A DNA stretch of 64,000 nt from CAYQLY01 sp964418605. GTDB taxonomy: Bacteria > Bacteroidota > Bacteroidia > Cytophagales > Cyclobacteriaceae. Location: contig CAYQLY010000001.1 in NCBI GenBank assembly GCA_964418605.1, positions 274,491-338,490 on the forward strand, given 5' to 3'. This document shows positions 8,218 to 17,200 of the stretch, in pieces. A model generated the notes under the pieces. The model was not told the origin of the DNA. It searched no databases and was given only the letters and a program-made list of their open reading frames with translations. Within the stretch, counting starts at the first letter, position 1. Each line of letters opens with the position of its first letter. Both the position numbers and the translations under genes were made by a program.

Positions 8218-9132
8218 ATGCTAAGAGTGAATATAGTTAAACAAGTACTATTTTTTATCTTTTTATTTTTTTTACGGAAGGGATATACTCAGGAATTACG
8301 TTGTCAAGTAGTTGTTAATGCTGAACGTGTGCAAACAGCAGATAGACAGTTTTTTGTAGATATGCAAAATGCCTTCACACAGTTTTTAAATAACCGGAAG
8401 TGGACTACGGATGTGTTTAAAAATGAGGAACGGATTAATTGCAATATAGTGATTAATCTTAATCCAACAAGCTCTATTGGAAATTATACAGCAACTGTTC
8501 AGGTTAAATCATCTAGACCCATTTATGGAACAAGTTATGAATCACCTGTTCTTAATTTTTTTGACCGCTATTGGGAATTTGAATATACCCCTTCTCAACC
8601 ATTAGAATTTAATGAAACAGGCTTGTCAACTAATTTGACGGCTATGCTTGCTTTTTATGCCTATACCATTATTGGGTTGGATTATGATACATTTTCAAAA
8701 CTGGGTGGTACCGTTTACCATCAAAAAGCATTAGCTATTGTGAATAATGCTCAACAGTTTACTGCTTCTGGATGGAAGTCTTTGGATAATGATCTGCGTA
8801 ACCGCTATTGGTTATCTGAAAATATATTGAGCCAACAGATTATTCCACTGCGTGAGGGCCTTTACGCTTATCACCGATTGGCCATGGATAATTTTGCAAG
8901 TAAACCCGAAGAAGCTCGAAAAATAATTTTAGATGTTCTTACTAAGATTGTTGCTGTTAACCAAGCACGACCGGTATCTGTTTTGGTGAATACTTTTTTT
9001 GATACCAAGAGCAACGAGTTGATAAAAATTTTCTCTGAAGGTGAGCCTGCTGTTCGGCAGAAGGCTTATTCGATGCTCATTCAATTGGATCCTACGAATA
9101 CGGATAAATACCGTAGTATTATTGGAGGATAA
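8218..9132 (+). CDS. DUF4835 family exported protein
   Basis: Bacteroidota-specific protein of unknown function, 304 aa. An N-terminal signal peptide (hydrophobic residues 8-20, cleavage probably after YTQ) is followed by the family's opening ELRCQVVVNAERVQTADRQF and the central FEYTPSQPLEFNE and MLAFYAYTIIGLDYDTFS blocks. Partners are inferred from position only: it directly follows coaBC (2 bp), as in many genomes of the phylum where recN comes next. Here recN is absent and a reverse-strand lipoprotein gene follows instead. Probably periplasmic. Confidence 0.85.
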   Translation: MLRVNIVKQVLFFIFLFFLRKGYTQELRCQVVVNAERVQTADRQFFVDMQNAFTQFLNNRKWTTDVFKNEERINCNIVINLNPTSSIGNYTATVQVKSSRPIYGTSYESPVLNFFDRYWEFEYTPSQPLEFNETGLSTNLTAMLAFYAYTIIGLDYDTFSKLGGTVYHQKALAIVNNAQQFTASGWKSLDNDLRNRYWLSENILSQQIIPLREGLYAYHRLAMDNFASKPEEARKIILDVLTKIVAVNQARPVSVLVNTFFDTKSNELIKIFSEGEPAVRQKAYSMLIQLDPTNTDKYRSIIGG

Positions 9133-9160
9133 TAAGAAAATCAGCCATTTTTATTTTATA

Positions 9161-10399
9161 TTATTCAACTATTACAGTTACAGTTTTTACAGAAATAGAA
9201 GTAAAGCGTTTAGTTTGATCAATATAAGAAAAAGTTATATTGATGTCTATGTTGTACGATCCTTTTGGCACATTAGCATCCACATGGATGATTCCATTAT
9301 CCTCTTCTATAGTCATTCCGGAGGGAGCGTTATTGTTATTAAGATAAAATGAATATAGCCCCTTACCTGTAATAGAAGCGACAGCTTTATTACTTTTGCC
9401 TGCTTCTATGTTCACAGCATTCTTAAGTGTTATACTAGGTATAGGTACCATGTATTCGGCAGCTGTAAAATAGGCAAAGGTCAGAGGAATGGTTGTGCTG
9501 CCATATTTATTGCTGGCTTTTACATCGATGGTGTATACCCCACTTGGAGCACTAGGTGGAATGGATAGCATGCCATTGGTTTTGTTAATGGATATGTTAT
9601 TACTTAAAAATCCATTGCATTTTTCTACTATATCAAAAGTTATTGGTAGTTCACCGCTAAGTAATTCAGGTTCTATCGTATATGTGAAGGCCATATCTTT
9701 TTCAAAATTTACATAGTTGTTATTAATTTTAAAACGAGGAACAGGAGGCTTAACAGTAATAATAGTGAGTTCTGTTTTAGCTTTTCCTATACTATTAGAA
9801 GCTACGATGTCGAGCAGGTAAGTACCTTCAATGGATAGGCCGGTGATGGTAAAGCTACCGGTTGTTTTATCGATCGAGATGCCGGGTACAGTGCCTCCGG
9901 TTGTTCGTTCGGTATATGAAAAAACAACAGGCTCTGTAGATGTAATAGCAGGAGCGGGTATAGAGGTTGCCGCATTGTTATGTAGGGTAATGGTGTTGGG
10001 TGTATAAAAAAAGTTAGCAGGTGGTTTTTTAGAGGAGTATACATCCAGTATTAGTACATTTTTGAAGCTAACCGTTCCTGCCGGATTGGTGGCTTTTCCT
10101 GTGATGGCATATGTACCTGCAGGGAGATCTTTTGTAGTGCTTACTACACCTTGCTCATCGATCTGAATATACTCTGAATAAGGGGTAGTAAAAAACTGTA
10201 AGCTTATAGGATCTGATCCGGTAAAGGTAGGCTTTGAAGAACTGATGGTTTGTCCTTCTTGCAGGTGTATAGTGTCTTTTTCGTATTTTAATGAGGCTAC
10301 TTTTTCAAAGGTGGGTTCCACCACTATTCTTTTAACGCATTGAGGGAATAGAGCTAGGGCGGCTACTATGAGTAATCCATTTACTGTTTTTTTATTCAT
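9161..10399 (-). CDS. Putative lipoprotein with tandem cadherin/Ig-like domains
   Basis: 412 aa. After a hydrophobic N-terminus (residues 8-20) comes LFPQC, which could be a lipobox although Gln at -1 is unusual. The rest is about four beta-sandwich repeats of roughly 90-100 aa with the putative-Ig (He_PIG) signature: GISIDKTTGSFTITG... GTYLLDIVASNSIG, then ISINKTNGMLSIPPSAPSGVYTIDVKASN, and two looser copies at either end. Such domains serve adhesion or as spacers on cell-surface proteins. No catalytic domain is visible. The gene is isolated, convergent with DUF4835 and upstream of merC. Confidence 0.7.
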   Translation of the reverse strand: MNKKTVNGLLIVAALALFPQCVKRIVVEPTFEKVASLKYEKDTIHLQEGQTISSSKPTFTGSDPISLQFFTTPYSEYIQIDEQGVVSTTKDLPAGTYAITGKATNPAGTVSFKNVLILDVYSSKKPPANFFYTPNTITLHNNAATSIPAPAITSTEPVVFSYTERTTGGTVPGISIDKTTGSFTITGLSIEGTYLLDIVASNSIGKAKTELTIITVKPPVPRFKINNNYVNFEKDMAFTYTIEPELLSGELPITFDIVEKCNGFLSNNISINKTNGMLSIPPSAPSGVYTIDVKASNKYGSTTIPLTFAYFTAAEYMVPIPSITLKNAVNIEAGKSNKAVASITGKGLYSFYLNNNNAPSGMTIEEDNGIIHVDANVPKGSYNIDINITFSYIDQTKRFTSISVKTVTVIVE

Positions 10400-10471
10400 A
10401 AAAAATAAGTGCCTGTGTTTTGATTAAAAGCTAGACGAATTTAATGAACTTTTTAGGTAATTGCAAATAAC

Positions 10472-10867
10472 TTATAAGGAAGCTGTCTGTGCTAGATGTT
10501 TGCGTTTGTAATAAATGTTTAAAATATGAGTAACGATCAATCCCAATGAACCTATATAGGTGAGGTAATGAGAGTAGGATAGTATGCCTGAAAGGATTAC
10601 GCTGATGCTAAATACTATAAAGAAGCTCCACAGTATTTTTCGAAGGATAGATAAAGTAGTTTTGGAAGCCATCCTTACAGCTATGAATGCTAGCAGGATG
10701 AATGATAAATCCATTCCCCATTCCCATGATGGAGTCTTAGAATGGGTATACGCTGTCAGCAACCCTACTAGTAAGGGAAGCGCCATGCAATGAATAATGC
10801 AAATTACTGATCCAGCGATGCCCAGTTGGTCTGCATACCGATTAATATATTCGGTTACTTTTTTCAT
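10472..10867 (-). CDS. MerC-domain membrane protein
   Basis: 131 aa, four predicted membrane helices, with the paired-cysteine motif of the MerC family in helix 1 (GSVICIIHCMALPLLVG, about residues 19-35). MerC proteins were named for mercury uptake, but Bacteroidota members without mer genes are usually found with metal-homeostasis functions. The start at 10865-10867 is directly downstream of a -7 box TATATTTG (10873-10880, reverse strand), so the mRNA is probably nearly leaderless. A 17 bp palindrome overlaps the expected -33 element. The substrate is unknown; a divalent metal is inferred. Confidence 0.82.
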   Translation of the reverse strand: MKKVTEYINRYADQLGIAGSVICIIHCMALPLLVGLLTAYTHSKTPSWEWGMDLSFILLAFIAVRMASKTTLSILRKILWSFFIVFSISVILSGILSYSHYLTYIGSLGLIVTHILNIYYKRKHLAQTASL

Positions 10868-10872
10868 GTAAG

Positions 10873-10915
10873 CAAATATAAGAGTAAAAAATTATATTAT
10901 GCAACATTGTTGCAT
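10873..10915 (-). promoter_or_regulatory. merC promoter with overlapping palindromic operator
   Basis: Reverse-strand -7 box TATATTTG at 10873-10880 and a TTG at 10902-10904 (spacer 21 bp) form a good Bacteroidota promoter. The palindrome ATGCAAC-att-GTTGCAT (10899-10915) covers the -33 TTG. Its layout resembles Fur-family (Zur-type) operators, so metal-dependent repression is likely but unproven. Confidence 0.55.
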
Positions 10916-11074
10916 GAAATTATTTATAATCATTTTTAAGTGAGTTAAATAGATTTGAGACAACCTTAGGGAGTAGCTTCTAAAAAAATAAAAGAGAGAA
11001 AATTTTATATTTTATTGATAACCAGGAGCTTAATATATATATACCGTATCTTTTAATTTGTTGTGATTGCTGTG

Positions 11075-11082
11075 TATCTTTG
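11075..11082 (+). promoter_or_regulatory. Candidate -7 box for serpin gene
   Basis: TATCTTTG lies 20 bp before the ATG. Several TTG triplets occur at 11058-11063, closer than the ideal spacing, so the -33 element is uncertain. Confidence 0.4.
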
Positions 11083-11102
11083 GTGATTAATATGATTGTT
11101 GT

Positions 11103-12320
11103 ATGCAATACCAAATTATACACCTGATAAGAAAAAGTATTCTTGTACCATTTTTATTGATTGGATATATTATTCCTAGTTATTCTCAATCGAATCGATC
11201 GATGGATTTATTTAATGCTTATTCAATTGATTTATATAAAAAATTACTAGCCCCTGCTGAAAATTTATTTTTTTCGCCTATTAGTATCTATTCAGCTCTC
11301 TCTATTCCTTATGAAGGGGCTCGTAACCATACAAAAAAACAATTTGATTCTTTATTTCATATTATTAATCCTATCGACCATGATCAAGTAATTGATTTTT
11401 CTAATCGACTCGTTTCTTTTCGAGATTATCTTGAATATGGTTATTTTAGTATTTCTAATGCTGTTTGGATTCAAAACTCTTTTAAACTAGATTCTCTCTA
11501 TACGAAAAAAATTCTAAAAAAATATCAGTCTTCTATTATATCAGTTGATTTTGCAGATCAAATAAAGTCTGCTGAGCAAATAAATAAATGGATAGCTGAA
11601 AAAACAAAAAATCGAATTCTTGAAATTATTAATCATAAAGATATTCATCCAGAAACTAAATTTATTGTTTCGAATGCAATCTATTTTATAGGTCAATGGG
11701 AAAAAAAATTTTCTAAGACATTAACTAAACCGGATGTATTTTATTCCATTGAAAAAGAAAAAAAAGAAATTGATTTTATGAATACAAAAGAAAAAATGAA
11801 ATATGTTGAAAATTATGATTTTCAAATGATAACCAAGTCTTATGAAGGAGATGATAAGCTATTTTGTGTTATTCTTCCTTTTGGGAGATATAAAATTCAA
11901 AAAGTTGAAAGCAAACTCACACAAGAATTAATATCTGAAGCATTTAACAATATGAAGTATGAAGAAGTCAATCTATCTTTACCTAAATTTAAATTAGAAT
12001 ATAGTTATTCGCTCATAAAGCCTTTGCAGCAACTTGGATTGCAAGATGCGTTCACTTCAAAAGCTGATTTTTCAGATATAGCAACAGGGAATGAAGTACT
12101 TATGATTGATGACATTAATCATAAAGCTTATATTGATATAAATGAAGAAAGAACAGAAGCCGCTGCCGTTACGGAAGTTAAACATAGATCTGGCTCTGGT
12201 GTGGGATTAAGAACAGAACCGGTTGTTTTTAAAGCGAATCATCCTTTTATTTTTATGATTGTGGATGAGAGAACAAAAGGGATAATTTTTATGGGAAGGT
12301 ATGTGAGTCCTCGAAACTAA
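11103..12320 (+). CDS. Exported serpin (serine protease inhibitor family)
   Basis: 405 aa. A signal peptide (hydrophobic residues ~14-27, cleavage after SYS) leads into a full serpin fold: ENLFFSPISIYSALSIPYEGAR, VSNAIYFIGQWEKKF, a central MNTKEKMKYVENYDFQMI block, and the C-terminal HPFIFMIVDERTKGIIFMGR signature. The hinge reads EERTEAAAVT, so P14-P8 keep the small residues of an inhibitory serpin but P15 is Arg instead of Gly. The reactive loop is about six residues longer than in alpha1-antitrypsin; Arg in GLRTE is a possible P1. The target protease is unknown. It is a single gene with its own promoter, 162 bp upstream of ftsW. Confidence 0.9.
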   Translation: MQYQIIHLIRKSILVPFLLIGYIIPSYSQSNRSMDLFNAYSIDLYKKLLAPAENLFFSPISIYSALSIPYEGARNHTKKQFDSLFHIINPIDHDQVIDFSNRLVSFRDYLEYGYFSISNAVWIQNSFKLDSLYTKKILKKYQSSIISVDFADQIKSAEQINKWIAEKTKNRILEIINHKDIHPETKFIVSNAIYFIGQWEKKFSKTLTKPDVFYSIEKEKKEIDFMNTKEKMKYVENYDFQMITKSYEGDDKLFCVILPFGRYKIQKVESKLTQELISEAFNNMKYEEVNLSLPKFKLEYSYSLIKPLQQLGLQDAFTSKADFSDIATGNEVLMIDDINHKAYIDINEERTEAAAVTEVKHRSGSGVGLRTEPVVFKANHPFIFMIVDERTKGIIFMGRYVSPRN

Positions 12321-12440
12321 AGACTAATCTGTCGACATGGGAAGAAGGAGATGTCTTATTTGAGTATAGCGAAACATTTATCCTCCGGAAACAGAAAAAA
12401 GAAGCAGCTACATGCACAACAGATTATAAGCGAAAAAAAG

Positions 12441-12448
12441 TATCTTTG
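12441..12448 (+). promoter_or_regulatory. Candidate -7 box for ftsW
   Basis: TATCTTTG lies 34 bp upstream of the ATG chosen for ftsW (12483). It falls inside a possible longer reading that starts at 12351, an argument against that longer start. No good -33 TTG was found. Confidence 0.4.
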
Positions 12449-12482
12449 CGATATATTGGATAGTAAGTTCAATAAGACGATT

Positions 12483-13688
12483 ATGACGAATTTAAAACTT
12501 TGGCTGAAAGAAAATTTGAAAGGTGATCCAGTCATGTGGGTTGTTGTATTTCTTCTTTCGTTGATGAGTATTTTAGTTGTATATAGTGCCACGGGTACAC
12601 TGGCGTATAAAAAGATGCAGGGTGATACAGAATATTACTTATTACGTCATTCTTTTTTAGTTTTTTTATGTTTTGTAGCCATGTGGCTTGCCCATCAAGT
12701 CGATTACAGGTATTATTCGAAGCTTTCTCGTTTTGCACTTATTCTTTCAGTTCCATTATTGATATATGCCTACTTTTTTGGAACAAGCATTAATGAGGCA
12801 TCTCGATGGATTACCATTCCTTTGATTAACCAATCTTTTCAGCCTTCAGATCTTGCTAAATTAGCGTTGATTGCTAATTTGGCAAGTATGTTATCAAAAC
12901 GTCAACAGCGTATCACAGATGTTCGTGATTCATTGATACCGATGTTGATCTGGTGTGGGATAATTTGTGGGTTAATTGCTTTAACAAATTATTCTACGGC
13001 TGTACTTTTGTTTTGTACGTGTATGTTGCTAATGTTTATCGGTCGAGTACCTGCACGTTATATTCTAATATTGATTTTGATTGGAGTGGTAGCAGGCAGT
13101 ATTGCATTAGCAGTAGGTCAGCGTGGCAGCACAGTGATTAGTCGGATGAAACGTTATCTGTTTCCTTCAGAAGTTCCTTTTCAATTAGAACAGTCATACA
13201 TAGCTATTGCGACGGGTGGGTTGGAGGGAAAGGGACCTGGCAATAGTGTGCAACGTAATTTTTTACCTCATCCTTATTCTGATTTTATTTATTCTGTTAT
13301 TGTAGAAGAGTATGGTATGTTTGGAGCTATTTTAGTGTTGCTCTTATATTTGGTGTTACTGTATCGTGGGATGCGTGTAGTGGCTCGAAGTGAAAAGGCC
13401 TTTGGTGGGTTGCTATCAGCTGGGATTTCTTTTTCATTGGTTATTCAGGCGATGGTTAATATTGGTGTTGCTGTAGGGCTATTACCAATTACAGGGCAGC
13501 CACTTCCATTGTTGAGTATGGGAGGGACGTCATTATTGTTTACAGGGCTTTCATTTGGTATTATCATTAGTGTGAGCCGTGGAGAAATAGATGAAACGGT
13601 AGATACTATTATCCGTGGTAATACAAATACGGTTAAAAAACCAACATTTAATCTTTCAGAGTCCGGTGAGTCGGTTATTAAGTCGTAA
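12483..13688 (+). CDS. ftsW: FtsW/RodA/SpoVE-family peptidoglycan glycosyltransferase
   Basis: SEDS-family polytopic membrane protein that polymerises lipid II at the septum (FtsW) or side wall (RodA). About ten membrane helices; family motifs are visible: SATGTLAY near the N-terminus, QPSDLAKLALI, the EQSYIAIATGGLEGKGPGNS loop, YSDFIYSVIVEEYGMFGA and the C-terminal GQPLPLLSMGGTSLL. An upstream ATG at 12351 would add 44 basic residues and contain the promoter, so ATG 12483 is taken, giving 401 aa. It is outside any division and cell wall cluster, so FtsW versus RodA is not settled; the GGTS ending and loop favour FtsW. Confidence 0.85.
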   Translation: MTNLKLWLKENLKGDPVMWVVVFLLSLMSILVVYSATGTLAYKKMQGDTEYYLLRHSFLVFLCFVAMWLAHQVDYRYYSKLSRFALILSVPLLIYAYFFGTSINEASRWITIPLINQSFQPSDLAKLALIANLASMLSKRQQRITDVRDSLIPMLIWCGIICGLIALTNYSTAVLLFCTCMLLMFIGRVPARYILILILIGVVAGSIALAVGQRGSTVISRMKRYLFPSEVPFQLEQSYIAIATGGLEGKGPGNSVQRNFLPHPYSDFIYSVIVEEYGMFGAILVLLLYLVLLYRGMRVVARSEKAFGGLLSAGISFSLVIQAMVNIGVAVGLLPITGQPLPLLSMGGTSLLFTGLSFGIIISVSRGEIDETVDTIIRGNTNTVKKPTFNLSESGESVIKS

Positions 13689-13739
13689 GGAGTAAGTTTT
13701 TAATCTTTATTTTAATAAGTTTGGTATCAGAATATTAGT

Positions 13740-14222
13740 TTATGCTGTCCCATCTTCTATCTTTTTTATCTGTTCTGGGGACAGTTGAAGATCTTCAATG
13801 AGTTTTGATTTTGTAGGTCTATGGAGAAGAAATAAGATAAATAGAGCTACGCCAGATATTAGATAAATAAATGTTCCTGTGAGCAAGTATCCTACAGTAG
13901 GGAATAAGCAAGTAGCCTCTAATAATCCAAATTTGATGATTAAATAGCTGCGGTATTTGGTAAGTTTTGTTTCTAGGTTGTATTCAGGATAGATTCTGTT
14001 GAGTAATGTTTTAAATAGACTAATTGAAAGTGCTACTCCTAAAATAGAAAATGAAGGAATTCCCCATGCGAAAAAACGATTAAGGTTTTCATTTTTACTT
14101 ATCATGTTTTGTGTATGTAGATAATAGCTTGAAACTAAGAGTGTGGCAGTCCCTACTACCATACTTCCAAATAAAATTATATTCAGTTGAATGTAATTTT
14201 TAGGATTTATTTTTATTCCCAT
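13740..14222 (-). CDS. Four-helix membrane protein, unknown function
   Basis: 160 aa with hydrophobic segments at about residues 12-32, 49-68, 92-110 and 112-132, and a charged C-terminal tail (LIEDLQLSPEQIKKIEDG). No recognised motif. It lies 15 bp downstream of smc on the same strand and is probably co-transcribed with it. The tail resembles the short amphipathic helices of membrane-anchored adaptor proteins, but nothing firmer can be said. Confidence 0.7.
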   Translation of the reverse strand: MGIKINPKNYIQLNIILFGSMVVGTATLLVSSYYLHTQNMISKNENLNRFFAWGIPSFSILGVALSISLFKTLLNRIYPEYNLETKLTKYRSYLIIKFGLLEATCLFPTVGYLLTGTFIYLISGVALFILFLLHRPTKSKLIEDLQLSPEQIKKIEDGTA

Positions 14223-14237
14223 GTTTTCTATCTAACT

Positions 14238-17200
14238 TTAATTCAATGAGCGTAAATCAACGGGGACGACCTGCGATATACCTTGCTCAACCATAGTGAT
14301 ACCATACATCACATCAGTGCTTACCATTGTTCGTTTATTATGGGTAACGATGATGAATTGAGATCCTTTAGAAAATTTTCGAATGATAGTATTGAATTTA
14401 TCAATATTAGCATCATCCAATGGGGCATCCACTTCATCAAAGATGCAAAATGGAGCTGGTTTTAAAAGATAAATGGAGAATAAAAGCGAGACCGCCGTAA
14501 GGGTTTTTTCACCACCTGATAATTGATTGATGGTAAGTGGTCTTTTCCCTTTAGGTTTAGCACTGATTTCAATTTCGGATTCAAGTGGGTTATCTGGATC
14601 AACTAGTTTGAGATCACAACTATCTTCTTCTGAGAAAAGAGAACGAAATACATTAATAAAGTTTTCTCTGATTTTTTCAAACGCATTGACGAATGTTTCT
14701 TTAGCTACTTGGTCTATTTCTTGGATGGTAGATAGAAGAGACTCTTTAGCTTTGATGAGATCCTCTTTTTGTTCAAGTATAAAATTATTACGTTGTTGAA
14801 TTTCTGTATAAGCCTCCATCGCCATAGGATTGATAGGGCCTATACGGTCTAACTTGGCTTTCGTTTTTTCTACCTCTTCTTTAAGTTTAGCTTCATCTAA
14901 AGAAGTATTATCTTGAGTATATTGGTTAAGTATGTCTTCTAGATTAACATTGAACTCTACAGATAAGCGCTCTTTTAAAGAAGTTAGTGTTAGCTTAATT
15001 TCATTTGTTCTATTTTCTGCTTCATGAATTAATTCATCGATTTGTTCTCGGCGTTTGAGTAGTTCTCGAATTTCTTTTTCGATATGCTCGATGGTGCCTC
15101 GGTGTTGGTAGTATTCTTTCTCAGCTTCTCCAACATTTTTTTCCAAATCTTCTTTTTGTCTGTATAGGTTGATTAACTCATTTTCATTTTCTTCGCTAGA
15201 AATCAAATGTGATGTAATAGCTAATTCGGTTTGTGTGAGCTCTTCAGCGCTTTTGCTGATACGTTCTTTAGTAGTTTCCCACGATGATTGTTTATAATCA
15301 ATTTCTTGTTGGAGGCTTTGTGTTTTATTTTGTTGTTGGTGAAAATGAATATTTTCTGTATTGTAGTGTTGTGATTTTTCGTTTAAAATAGCATTTTCTT
15401 TTTCAAGCTCAAGAGTGAGTTGATTGATTTCATGTTCAAGATCATTCACTTCTTTGGTAGTTGATTGAACATGCGGGTGCTGTTGTTCGATTTCAGAAGT
15501 AATGGAATTTATTTTTTCAATAATGTCTTCTTTTTTTACAGAGCTATTGATTAGGAATTGAGATAGTTGTTCATGTTTTGTTTTGATTGATATATAATTT
15601 TCACGTAAGACGCCTAATTCGTTTTGTAGTTTTTCAATTTTTTCTTTTTGTGTATTCTCTTTTAGTTTTCTTAATTCCTCCTGGTTGAAGTTAAAGCTAT
15701 GTTTGACAAGCTCTATTTTTTGAGTAAGGGCTTGTAACTCTTCCTGTAGCTTTTCTAAATTTTTTGCTCGTCCAATTCGTTTCCCTTCAAATAACCCTAC
15801 AGAGCCGCCTGATAAGCTGAATTTTTTTCTTATAAAGTTGCCCCCCTGACTGATAAAAATAGCTTCATTATCTTGAGGTGTATCTTTATAGTGTGATGTA
15901 AGAATATAGACATGGTCTAATAGATAGCGAACAAGCTGTTTGTATTTTGAATCATACTCAACAATATCTGATGCAGGAATAGCATGTTCAAAAAGCTTAG
16001 TGGGGCTAGATTGAAAATGATCAAAGGATGATAAAATAAAAAAATGAGCTCTGCCTTTTGCCGCTTCACTTAATAGATTAACCGCTTGGTAGGCATGTGC
16101 TTCTTCTTCTACAATGTAATAATTCATGTAGGGCTCCAAGTAATTTTCAATTGTTACACGGTAGCGTTCATCACATGTGATAATATCTGATAGAAGGGGG
16201 GCTTCTTTTCCCCAGCTTGCATTTTTTTTCAAAAATTTTATAGCTTCTGGAAATCCTTCTAGGTTATCTACTAATGATTTAGTTAAATTGTATTCATTTT
16301 CTATCGCATCACGTTTGCGTGTCAATTGATTTATTTCCTCACGAATAAGCTCGAAATTTGATTCGCTATCTTGAATTTTATTTTGCAGATCTTCTTCTAG
16401 TAGTTGTTCTTGTTCTACTTCTTTTGTTTTAGCTTCTAGCTGATTAGTAAGTTCATGGAGCTTACTTTCCAGTTCAGTGATGGCACTGGAATGGTTGAGA
16501 TTATCTGAATCCGTTTTTTCCATTTCTTCTTGCAGTGAGGATAACTGCATTTTAGAAATTTCGATGGACTTGACTAGTGTGTAGGCTTGCTCTTGATTGG
16601 TTTTAAGAAGACTGCTCAAGTCAACTAGTTTTTTTTGTAAATCAACCGTATGTGTTTTTTGTCTATCGTGTTCTGTTTTTAATTTTTCTAATTGTAGGCG
16701 ACTATTTTCTGTTATTTTTTCTGATTCTCCTTTTTCATTTTTTAAGCTTTTAATACTTATCTCAGCCTGATCATTGTCTTTCTTGCCCTGATCGATAAGC
16801 TCTTGGAGTGTGGTGGCTTTGTCATTCAAAAACTTTAAACGCTCATTTTTTAATTGTTTCTCCCCCTCAAAGGTGCGTATTTTATTGACATGCTCATTGA
16901 GTTCCTTTTGATGTGTAGATAAGCTTTTTTCTTTGTTTAGTAGATCAATTTTTAATTGTTCGACCCCAGCCTCTTTTTCAATTAATTGCGTAGTAATACG
17001 TGTTTTTTGATCTTGCTCCTCAGTGATCTGATGGGTGAGGTTTTGTAATGCTTCGTGTTGTATATGTGTTGATTGCTGAGCCAGTTGAATAGTTAGCTGC
17101 TTATATTCTTCTTTAATTTTAAAATAATCTTCTGTTTGTTTAGCTTGTTTCTCAAGTGATTTTAAATTTTTATTGATTTCATAAAGCAAATCATCTACAC

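Noticed and set aside
9041..9352. 103-codon frame overlapping the DUF4835 and lipoprotein 3' ends
   Set aside because: It is out of frame with, and mostly inside, two better supported genes and has no motif or start context.
12351..12482. 44-codon N-terminal extension of ftsW from ATG 12351
   Set aside because: It is not hydrophobic, contains a -7 box TATCTTTG at 12441, and the SEDS protein starts normally at 12483.
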